Assembly (NCBI RefSeq): GCF_965208895.1 | Contig: NZ_OZ242363.1 | Coordinates: 3,596,001-3,660,000 of the forward strand | From: Poriferisodalis sp965208895 | GTDB lineage: Bacteria; Actinomycetota; Acidimicrobiia; Acidimicrobiales; Poriferisodalaceae | DNA length: 64,000 bases | Reading direction: 5' to 3' | Shown: positions 25,852 to 33,169 of the stretch, one piece after another | Position numbering within the stretch: position 1 is the stretch's first letter | How the letters are laid out: each line of letters opens with the position of its first letter | Notes under the pieces: model-generated | Told to the model about the DNA's origin: nothing | Seen by the model: only the letters and a program-made list of their open reading frames with translations | The model's database searches: none | Position numbers and translations under genes: made by a program

Positions 25852-27687
25852 GTGCGCCATGAGCGGCAAGGACTGGGGCTCCTGAGGCCGCGGCGCGCCG
25901 CGGTGGCGGCCCCCCTCGCAGTCCTGCTGCTGGCGGGGGCCTGCAGCACGGGCACCGACCAGGCGCCCGAGCCCGCCATTGCCTCGACAACAACAGTCAC
26001 CCCCGTCGCGGGTACGGCGGGTGTTGCCACGACGACCAGCGAGGCCTCGCAGATCGCGGTGCCCACAACGCAGGCGCCTGCGGAAACGGGGCCACGACGC
26101 GGCGGCACGCTGCGTGTGCTGCTGGCGGCCGACCCCACGCCCATCACCGGCTGGACACCGTGGGATCACGTGTGCGCATGGTCGTGCCGAAACGTGCTGG
26201 ACCATGTCGTGGAGACGCTCATGGTCGTGCTCCCCGACGGAACCGTCGTGCCCTGGCTGGCGGAGTCGGTCTCGGTCGACGCGTCATTGCAGCGCTGGAC
26301 CGTGACACTGCGGCCGGACGTCGCCTTCACCGACGGCGAGCCCTTGGATGCGCTCACCGTCAAGACCGGCATCGACGACTACCTGCGCTCAGGTCGAGCC
26401 AGCGGCGGCCACCTGCGAGACGCCCGCATCACATCGGTGGTCGTCGTCGACGATCTCACGCTGCTCTTCGAGCTGAGCGAGCCCAATGCCGGCCTGCCCG
26501 CTGCGCTGGCGGGCCCGGTCGGGCGCGTCTTCTCCATCGTCGCCGCCGACGCCGACCCGGACCTCTTTGCCAGAGCGCCGGTCGGCACCGGTCCGTTCGT
26601 CTTCCGGCGCTGGTCGGCCGGCGAGCCGGCGGTCCTGCAAGCGAACCCTGGCTACTGGCGGACCGCCGCGGACGGTTCGACACTGCCGTGGGCCGACGAG
26701 ATCGTCTTCACCGAACTCGCCGACGAGCGGGAGCGGCTCGAGGCACTGCTCGACGGCCGCGGCGACATCCTGATGTCGAGATCGGCAGAGCTCGCCACAG
26801 CCGTGGCCGCTGCGACCGACAGCGTTGGCCGCTCGCTCGCCACCATCCAACGGCACGACGACAACGCCGGAGTCGTGCTGTTCAACCTGCTCCGTGCCCC
26901 GCTCGACGACATCCGGGTACGGCGCGCGCTGATCGCTGCGGCCGATCAGGAACAGCTCATCTCCGCACTCGGGCCCGATGTCGACCGGCTGGCGGCAACC
27001 CAGTGGTGGTCGCCCGAGAGCATCTGGTATTCGACCGAAGCTGCCGCGGCCTGGCCCGACCATGACCTCGAGCGTGCCCGCTCGCTGCTGGGTGAGTACA
27101 TCGAGGATCCTGAGCGCTCCGACGACCGGGATCCCGGCGAGCCCGTGCGCGTCAGAGTTCTGTGCACCGACGATCTGTCGCTGTCGCGGATGACGGCGGA
27201 ACTCGAGCGTCAATGGGAAGACACCGGCCTTGTCGACGTCGACGTCGAGACGGTGGCGCGTACCGGACTCATCAGCCGCGTCATGGGCTCGGTCGTCCAG
27301 AGCCCGTCGTTTGCCGGTGACTTCGGAGCCACCTGCTGGCGTGTCGGCGGCGAGTCCGATCCGGCTCTGCTGGCGTCTGCTGCTGTGGGCCCGGTGCGCA
27401 CCACGCCGCTGAACGTGTCCAACTTCACCGGAGAGCACTTGGCGTCGCTGGCGAGCCTGATCAAGTCGACGGACGCAATCGACGAGCGGCGCCAAGCCGT
27501 CGCGCAATTCATGGCAGAACTCGCGAACGAGGCCCCCTACGTGTTCCTGTCCTACGCATCGAGTGTCGTAGCGGCCACCGCAGATGTCGGTGGGCTCGGG
27601 AGGGCGACGCTTCCCGACGGCAGAGTGGCGGAAGGCCAGCGGCTCGGTGTCGGCCGTTACGACGAGGTGTGGCTGCGCCGTGAGTGA
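25852..27687 (+). CDS. ABC transporter substrate-binding lipoprotein, family 5 (peptide/oligopeptide type)
   Basis: I place the start at GTG 25852, giving 611 residues with an Arg-rich n-region, hydrophobic core and lipobox LLLAGAC; an ATG at 25738 would put 38 extra residues before it. After a Thr/Ala/Pro linker the SBP_bac_5 domain begins (RRGGTLRVLLAADPTPITGW). It continues with LRPDVAFTDGEPLDALTVK, GTGPFVFRRW, DIRVRRALIAAADQEQL and a C-terminal VGRYDEVWLRRE. It captures peptides or similar ligands outside the membrane. No permease or ATPase gene adjoins it. The 3' end overlaps rsgA by 8 bp. Confidence 0.82.
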   Translation: MRHERQGLGLLRPRRAAVAAPLAVLLLAGACSTGTDQAPEPAIASTTTVTPVAGTAGVATTTSEASQIAVPTTQAPAETGPRRGGTLRVLLAADPTPITGWTPWDHVCAWSCRNVLDHVVETLMVVLPDGTVVPWLAESVSVDASLQRWTVTLRPDVAFTDGEPLDALTVKTGIDDYLRSGRASGGHLRDARITSVVVVDDLTLLFELSEPNAGLPAALAGPVGRVFSIVAADADPDLFARAPVGTGPFVFRRWSAGEPAVLQANPGYWRTAADGSTLPWADEIVFTELADERERLEALLDGRGDILMSRSAELATAVAAATDSVGRSLATIQRHDDNAGVVLFNLLRAPLDDIRVRRALIAAADQEQLISALGPDVDRLAATQWWSPESIWYSTEAAAAWPDHDLERARSLLGEYIEDPERSDDRDPGEPVRVRVLCTDDLSLSRMTAELERQWEDTGLVDVDVETVARTGLISRVMGSVVQSPSFAGDFGATCWRVGGESDPALLASAAVGPVRTTPLNVSNFTGEHLASLASLIKSTDAIDERRQAVAQFMAELANEAPYVFLSYASSVVAATADVGGLGRATLPDGRVAEGQRLGVGRYDEVWLRRE

Positions 27688-28798
27688 CGGCGTTGATCGG
27701 CGCATCGTTGAATCGTCGCCGATCCCGGGTGTCACCCAGCTCGGCTGGCTCCGCCGGCCAGGCCCGGGCCCGCAGGTCCCGCCGGATCACGGCGTGAGCC
27801 GCGTCGCGGTGGAGCACCGCGGCGCCTACGAACTCGTCGACGAACGGGGCCGGGCGACCGGCGCACTCGACGCCGCGCTGCGCGACGCCGCCGGAACTCC
27901 GTTCGATTACCCAACGGTCGGTGACTGGGTAGTTCGCTCGCTTGAAGCTCGACACAACCAACGCGTCGTGATCGCTGAGGTGCTCGAACGCAGCTCCGTG
28001 CTGTGCCGACGCGCTGCTGGGCCACGGGCGCAGCCGCAGCTCGTGGCGGCGAACGCGGATGTCTTGGCGGTCGTCACCACGCCCGGGCCAGCCGGCGATG
28101 GTTCTTCCGCGGCAACGGCCGGCGCTGGCCACCGGATCGAGTGGTATCTGACGGCGGCATTCGGCGGGGGAGTTCGCCCGGTGATCGTCGTGAACAAGAT
28201 CGACACGGTGTCCCACGCCGAGTGCGAGGCGACCGTCGACGCCTTGCGCCGACGCCTCGGCGCGGCAGCCGACGACGTGCCGATCCTGCAGACGTGCGCC
28301 CTCGACGGTCGCGGGCTCGACGGTCTCGCAGCATTGGCCCACGACGGCGCGACCGTGGCCCTCAGCGGTCCTTCCGGGGTGGGCAAGTCATCGCTGGTGA
28401 ATCGGCTTGCGGGGGCCGAGGTCGTGCCGGTGGCGCACCTGAGCCCTGACGGCCGCGGACGGCACACCACCGTGCGCCGCCAACTCGTTCCCGTCGGCGG
28501 ACCGGGCGGCGGGACCCTCGTCGACACGCCGGGCCTGCAGGATCTGATCCCATGGGTTGGCGATCTGGGATTGGCCGGGGCCCCGAGTGGCCTCGGTGGC
28601 CTCGCATCAGCCTTCGGCGAGATCGTCGGGCTGTCTCAGGGCTGCCGCTTCGCCGACTGCGCGCACACCGTCGAACCGGACTGCGCGGTCACTGCTGCGG
28701 TGGCAGATGGCGATTTGGCGCCCGAGCGTCTCAGCACCTACCTCGAGGTCGTGGCGGACATGGACACCGGCGATCCGTTTCGCAGCGGGCGCGCCTGA
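27680..28798 (+). CDS. rsgA: Ribosome small-subunit-dependent GTPase RsgA
   Basis: The 372 residues start at GTG 27680, overlapping the upstream stop by 8 bp. It is a circularly permuted GTPase with the order G4 (VVNKIDT), G1 (ALSGPSGVGKSSLVN) and G3 (LVDTPGLQDL). An N-terminal OB-fold-like region has GTPFDYPTVGDWV. A C-terminal zinc site has GCRFADCAHTVEPDC with Cys, Cys, His and Cys. RsgA checks late 30S maturation. The family fit is strong. Its coupling to a lipoprotein gene is probably accidental. Confidence 0.92.
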   Translation: MSDGVDRRIVESSPIPGVTQLGWLRRPGPGPQVPPDHGVSRVAVEHRGAYELVDERGRATGALDAALRDAAGTPFDYPTVGDWVVRSLEARHNQRVVIAEVLERSSVLCRRAAGPRAQPQLVAANADVLAVVTTPGPAGDGSSAATAGAGHRIEWYLTAAFGGGVRPVIVVNKIDTVSHAECEATVDALRRRLGAAADDVPILQTCALDGRGLDGLAALAHDGATVALSGPSGVGKSSLVNRLAGAEVVPVAHLSPDGRGRHTTVRRQLVPVGGPGGGTLVDTPGLQDLIPWVGDLGLAGAPSGLGGLASAFGEIVGLSQGCRFADCAHTVEPDCAVTAAVADGDLAPERLSTYLEVVADMDTGDPFRSGRA

Positions 28799-28825
28799 CG
28801 TCGAGGTGTCTGCGTATCGCTGAGC

Positions 28826-29644
28826 TCAGCGGCCCTTGAACTCGGGCCGCCGCTTGTTCATGAACGCGTCCACGCCTTCTTGGTAGTCCTCGCTGTCGAA
28901 GCACGCCCGGATCATTGCCTCCACCTCGGTGAAGTCGCGTTCAGACTCGGGCTTCTGCCACTGCGTCGACGCTGCTTTGGCGGCGGCAATGGTCAGCGGT
29001 GCATTCTGGCCGATGAGATCGGTCCACTCGGTGACCGAGGACTCGAGGTGCGCCTTGGGGACAACCCGGTTGACAAGACCCATCTGCAGCGCCTCCTGCG
29101 CCCCGAAGCGATCAGCCAAGAAGAAGATGCGCTTCGCCGCGGATGGCCCGACCAGGCGCATCAGCGTGCCGATTCCTGCGGCGCCGTAGCCAAGTCCGAG
29201 CCGTGCGGCGGGGATGGTGAACTGGGCATCCTCGGCGGCAACGCGCAGGTCGGCTGTCAGTGCCACGGCGAGCCCACCGCCGATGCAATAGCCGTGAATG
29301 GCCGCGATGAGCGGCTTGGACAATCCCAGCAGCGCCGCATGCGCTCGCGACGTCGTGTCGTCGTAGTCGCGGTTGCCGCTCGCATCGGATCGCTGCTCGC
29401 CGAACTGGCTGATGTCGGCGCCCGCGGCAAAGGCGCGCTCCCCGGCGCCCTGGATGACGACCACCCGGATCTCGTTGTCGCCTTCCAGCTCCGTCGCTGC
29501 GGCGGTGATGCCGTCCCACATCTGGGCGCTGATGGCGTTATGCCGTTCGGGATGATCCAAGATGATGCGGCCCACATGGCCGTCGCGTTCGAGATGCACC
29601 TGCCCGCTCACGGCGGCTGACGCTACCGCCCGCCCCGCAGCCAT
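28826..29644 (-). CDS. Enoyl-CoA hydratase/isomerase (crotonase-fold) protein lacking both canonical Glu residues
   Basis: The product has 272 residues from ATG 29644. Crotonase-fold landmarks are NAISAQMWDGI, the oxyanion loop AFAAGADISQFG and the second loop AIHGYCIGGGLAVALTADL. Crotonase has Glu in GGGCEL and in QPEILIG. Here the equivalent stretches read GGGLAVAL and TIPAARLG, so both catalytic Glu are replaced. It is thus unlikely to be a normal hydratase and may be an isomerase, thioesterase, decarboxylase or other crotonase-family enzyme. The tail DAFMNKRRPEFKGR is typical. The gene lies 77 bp downstream of the next crotonase gene on the same strand. Confidence 0.85.
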   Translation of the reverse strand: MAAGRAVASAAVSGQVHLERDGHVGRIILDHPERHNAISAQMWDGITAAATELEGDNEIRVVVIQGAGERAFAAGADISQFGEQRSDASGNRDYDDTTSRAHAALLGLSKPLIAAIHGYCIGGGLAVALTADLRVAAEDAQFTIPAARLGLGYGAAGIGTLMRLVGPSAAKRIFFLADRFGAQEALQMGLVNRVVPKAHLESSVTEWTDLIGQNAPLTIAAAKAASTQWQKPESERDFTEVEAMIRACFDSEDYQEGVDAFMNKRRPEFKGR

Positions 29645-29721
29645 GCCGGAGATGCATCCGGCCGCTGTTGTGTCGAGGCGAGAGCATCGTCGGCGGTGCG
29701 AGCGTCGAGCGAGGCCCGAAC

Positions 29722-30549
29722 TCAGGACTCGGGCGGCACCCAGCTGGCGTCTCGGCGCTCCCGGAAGGCGGCAATGCCCTCGGCGGCCTCGTCGCTGCGG
29801 AACAGACGCTGGCTCAGTTCGGCCGTCCACTCCCAGGCTTCGGCGCGATCCATCGCGGGCACCCTCGTCACGAGCTGTTTCGTGTTCGCCAGGGCGTTGG
29901 GGCCTCCTCGCACCAGCCGCCTCAGCGTCTCCGACACCTCGTCGTCGAGCTGGTCGCGGGGCACCGCGCGGTTGATGAGCCCCGCTGCCGCCGCCCGAGG
30001 TGCGGGCACCCGCTCGCCTTCCAGGAACAGCTCGCTGGCATCGGCCCGGCGGAGCTTCGGCAGGCAGACCACCGAGATCACCGCAGGCGCTACGCCGATG
30101 CGGACCTCGGTGAAGCCGATGATTGCGTCGTCGGCTGCGATCGAAATGTCCATGGCCGCGGCCAGCCCCACGCCGCCTGCAGTGACGTGACCCGCCAGCC
30201 TGCCCACCACCGGCTTGTCGCAGGTCATGATCTGCTCGAGGATCTCCACGAAGTTGTGGCGCTGCGTCGGCTGGGGAACCCCAGGCTGAGCGGCCCGAAG
30301 GTCGGCACCGGCACAGAACGTGTTCCCCACGTGGGTGAACAGGATCGCCCGCACGTCGCGATCGGCCAGCGCTGCATCGAAGTGATCGCCGATGCCATTC
30401 ACGATCTCGACGCTGAGGGCGTTGCGATAGTCGGGCCGATTCAGCGTGATCGTCGCCACCCCACCCGCGACCTCATAGAGCACGGCTGCGTCGGAATCGT
30501 CGGTCGACGTGCGATCGTCGACGTCGTTGCCTGCATGGTCCTGTGACAT
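29722..30549 (-). CDS. Enoyl-CoA hydratase/isomerase family protein
   Basis: There are 275 residues from ATG 30549; an ATG at 30567 would add six. Crotonase features are NRPDYRNALSVEIVNG, FTHVGNTFCAGADLRA (oxyanion loop) and GRLAGHVTAGGVGLAAAMD. The first catalytic Glu position is not Glu (GGVGLA), while the second is kept in GFTEVRIGV. Such single-Glu members include isomerases and methylglutaconyl-type or side-reaction enzymes. With the preceding crotonase it may form an acyl-CoA side pathway. The substrate is unknown. Confidence 0.86.
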   Translation of the reverse strand: MSQDHAGNDVDDRTSTDDSDAAVLYEVAGGVATITLNRPDYRNALSVEIVNGIGDHFDAALADRDVRAILFTHVGNTFCAGADLRAAQPGVPQPTQRHNFVEILEQIMTCDKPVVGRLAGHVTAGGVGLAAAMDISIAADDAIIGFTEVRIGVAPAVISVVCLPKLRRADASELFLEGERVPAPRAAAAGLINRAVPRDQLDDEVSETLRRLVRGGPNALANTKQLVTRVPAMDRAEAWEWTAELSQRLFRSDEAAEGIAAFRERRDASWVPPES

Positions 30550-30615
30550 CGCGGCGATGTTAGGCACCGTCGCGGCTCAGTCAGGCTCGCGTGGACGCGC
30601 CGTTACGATTCGGGT

Positions 30616-31077
30616 ATGGAGCCCATCGCCGCCACTCCGGCATTGCGCCTCGCTGATCGGTTCCTGCGTGCCTGCGATCTGCCGGCGCTGATCGCGGATG
30701 ACGACGGCCGCGGCCGCGTCGTTGCCATCCGGCAGTTCGTCAAGGACTGGGCGACATCGGACCCGGCCCGCCGTCGCGAAATGGTCTGCGACGCACCCCG
30801 CCGCCGTCGCTGGTGGCATCGCTTCAACGACAGACGCTTCGATTTGGCCCGCATAGCGGCTGTCGTCGCGGCGCTATGCGACCGCGACGGTGTGCCAGTA
30901 CCGGCGTGGGCCGGCTTGAGTCGAGCGTCGCGTCCGATCACTCTGACCCAGTCCGCCTTTCCTGCGACGCCCTGGAATGATCACATCCGCTCCGAGGCGC
31001 CCGCAGCCTGCGTACGGCACAACGTGTGGTTCCGCGAAGTCGACCTCGACGACCATCGGGTGCATGGATTCCGCTGA
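30616..31077 (+). CDS. Uncharacterised protein paired with a nucleotidyltransferase, possible antitoxin
   Basis: This 153-residue protein begins at ATG 30616. No family is recognised. TACGAT lies 6 nt before the ATG, suggesting a leaderless transcript. The N-terminal two thirds is helical and Arg-rich (RRRWWHRFNDRRFDLARIAAVVAAL), and the end FPATPWNDHIRSEAPAACV is less charged. It overlaps the next gene by 14 bp, and the two are read in different frames. Small partner plus nucleotidyltransferase recalls AbiE-like and MNT toxin-antitoxin pairs, which is the only basis for the suggested role. Confidence 0.6.
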   Translation: MEPIAATPALRLADRFLRACDLPALIADDDGRGRVVAIRQFVKDWATSDPARRREMVCDAPRRRRWWHRFNDRRFDLARIAAVVAALCDRDGVPVPAWAGLSRASRPITLTQSAFPATPWNDHIRSEAPAACVRHNVWFREVDLDDHRVHGFR

Positions 31078-31666
31078 GAGCGCATCGGCGGGCGACGATC
31101 TCCCGTTCACCGGGAGCGAGATGCTCCGCTACTTCTCAGAGCTTGACAGCATTCTGGTCAGTACCGGTGCGAGCACCATGGTCCACCTGTACGTCGGCGG
31201 GGGAGCCGTCATTGCCGTCAAGACCGACGCTCGGCTCACCACCGACGTCGACGTCGTCTCCGAGGGCATGACCGAGCAGCTGCGCCAGTGCGTCGCCGAG
31301 GTCAGCCGGCGCCATCGGGGACTGCGCCCGGACTGGCTGAACGACGGCGCAAAGCTGCATCGCGTCAGCCTGCCCATGGCACCCGAACGCCTCTACACCG
31401 GCGAACGCCTGCTGATTGACTCGGCAGGGGACCAATACGTGCTCGTGATGAAGCTCGCCAGCGGACGCCAGATCGACGAGGCCGACTGCGAGATCCTCAT
31501 CCGCACCATCGGCATTCGCACCGAGAGCGAGCTGTTCGACCTCATCGAACAGGGCGTGCCCGCCGATCTTCGGACACCGGCGATGGTCTACTTCGCCGCC
31601 GAACGGCTGGCGGCGGCGTATACGGGTACATCTCGACGGCACCACCCTCGGGGGGCGTCTTCGTAG
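31064..31666 (+). CDS. Nucleotidyltransferase-fold protein (DUF6036-like)
   Basis: The 200 residues start at ATG 31064 inside the end of the previous gene. HLYVGGGAVIAVKTDARLTTDVDVVSE contains the GG...DxD arrangement of nucleotidyltransferase-fold proteins of the AbiEii/DUF6036 kind. DQYVLVMKLASGRQIDEADCEILI matches the helical region that follows in that group, with conserved Lys and Asp. In AbiE-type systems such a protein is the toxin that transfers nucleotides to RNA, and the upstream gene is the antitoxin. Here this is inferred from fold and gene pairing. Confidence 0.68.
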   Translation: MDSAESASAGDDLPFTGSEMLRYFSELDSILVSTGASTMVHLYVGGGAVIAVKTDARLTTDVDVVSEGMTEQLRQCVAEVSRRHRGLRPDWLNDGAKLHRVSLPMAPERLYTGERLLIDSAGDQYVLVMKLASGRQIDEADCEILIRTIGIRTESELFDLIEQGVPADLRTPAMVYFAAERLAAAYTGTSRRHHPRGASS

Positions 31667-31855
31667 CTGCTGCTCGACACACGCCGACCGTGAGCTCCAT
31701 TTGAAACATCCGCCGGGGTCTCGGGATCGCGGTGATTCCACTCGGCCGATGTGGAAGCGCCTTCGAATCGAGCGCCTGGCTCCGGCTGTGACTGGTCGTC
31801 AGCATCTCGCTTGTGTTCGGCTCGGCCTAAGAGTGCGCCGCATAGCATCGCTCCC

Positions 31856-33169
31856 ATGGCGGACTGCTTCGTGCATGCATCCGATCTTCACCTTGACGCG
31901 CCGCTCGGCAACCTCGGGATGCTCGACAAGGAGCGACAGCGTGACCTTGCCAAACGGGCTGCAGGCGCATGGCAGTGCCTCGTACAGCTGTGCATTGACG
32001 AGGAGGCCTCATTCCTGGTTTTGGCCGGTGATATTTTCCACGAAGCAGCAGCCGGTGTAGGTGTGCAACAGCTCTTCCAAGACGGGCTCCGGGAACTCGA
32101 TGGCAGCGGCGTATCCGTGTTCATCTGCCACGGCAATCATGATCCCTTGGGCAAGGACTTCCGGCCGATCGGCGAGCTGCCGCAGAATGCCGTGCGCTTT
32201 GAGCCAGGCAAGCCGCAGTGGCACCCGGTCACGTTGCGCCACAGCCGCGACCGCGTGCAGGTCAGCGGTGTGAGTTTCGGAGTTCAGCACGAACGCGAGA
32301 ATCTGGCATCGCGCTTTCGTGAAATCGAACGACCGCAGGATGCTGCGGCCCACATAGCAGTGCTGCACGCGAACGTCGGCTCAAGTTCTGGTCATGGCGA
32401 GTATGCGCCATGCACGTGGGACGACCTCGACACGGAATCCGTCGACTACTGGGCGCTGGGCCATATCCATAAGCGCGGAATCCGCAGACTGCCGAACGGC
32501 GCGTGGGCTGCGTACTGCGGCAATCTGCAGGGTCGTAACTTCAAGCCTTCAGAATGTGAACCCAAGGGTGCGTTGGTCGTGCCGATCGAGGACGGCCGGA
32601 TTGGCGAACCGGCATTTATGCCGTGCGATCGAGTTCGGTTCGAGCGCAGCGACCTCGAAGTGACTCCCGGCGACTCCGTCGAGTGTGTGTCCAGCAAGAT
32701 CAGGAATGTCGCACGAGAGCTGGGAGACAAGCACGCGCCTCAACCAGTGGCTTGGAAATGCCGCTTGATCGGGAGCAATGCGGAGGCAACCCGGTTGCAC
32801 GAGCCAGGCTTCCGCCGCGGACTGCTTGATGGCTCGGCCGACGAGTTGTCTGGCAGGCTTAACGGCGGTGGACTGTGTGACGTCAGGATTTCGTTGCGCG
32901 AACCCGTTGACCGGGAGCGAATCGTGGAAGCAGGCGACCTGCGCGTTGAGGTGCTGAATGCACTCGACAGGTTGCGGGATACCGCCGAATCAAGCGACGC
33001 AGCCAATCCTGAATTAGGTGATCTACTGCTCGGTCTGCTGCCGGACGACGTCAAGTGGGCTTGGAGGCAAGCTCTCGAGGAGGACCGGGAAATCATGTCC
33101 GATGTGGTCGACTTGACCGAACAACTGCTGTTGGCAGCTCTTGACGAGAGATCGGCCGACGCGAAGTGA
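31856..33169 (+). CDS. Metallophosphoesterase of the SbcD/Mre11/YhaO type
   Basis: This is a 437-residue protein from ATG 31856. Mre11-family metal motifs are FVHASDLHLDAPLG, LVLAGDIFHEAA, VFICHGNHDP, VLHANVG and YWALGHIHKRG, giving the Asp/His/Asn set for two Mn ions. It should be a DNA exo/endonuclease that works with the downstream ATPase, to which it is coupled by GTGA. The C-terminal 200 residues are less conserved. Codon choice in this pair looks slightly less GC-biased than in flanking genes, suggesting acquisition. Its position beside toxin-antitoxin loci hints at a defence or repair role. Confidence 0.87.
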   Translation: MADCFVHASDLHLDAPLGNLGMLDKERQRDLAKRAAGAWQCLVQLCIDEEASFLVLAGDIFHEAAAGVGVQQLFQDGLRELDGSGVSVFICHGNHDPLGKDFRPIGELPQNAVRFEPGKPQWHPVTLRHSRDRVQVSGVSFGVQHERENLASRFREIERPQDAAAHIAVLHANVGSSSGHGEYAPCTWDDLDTESVDYWALGHIHKRGIRRLPNGAWAAYCGNLQGRNFKPSECEPKGALVVPIEDGRIGEPAFMPCDRVRFERSDLEVTPGDSVECVSSKIRNVARELGDKHAPQPVAWKCRLIGSNAEATRLHEPGFRRGLLDGSADELSGRLNGGGLCDVRISLREPVDRERIVEAGDLRVEVLNALDRLRDTAESSDAANPELGDLLLGLLPDDVKWAWRQALEEDREIMSDVVDLTEQLLLAALDERSADAK

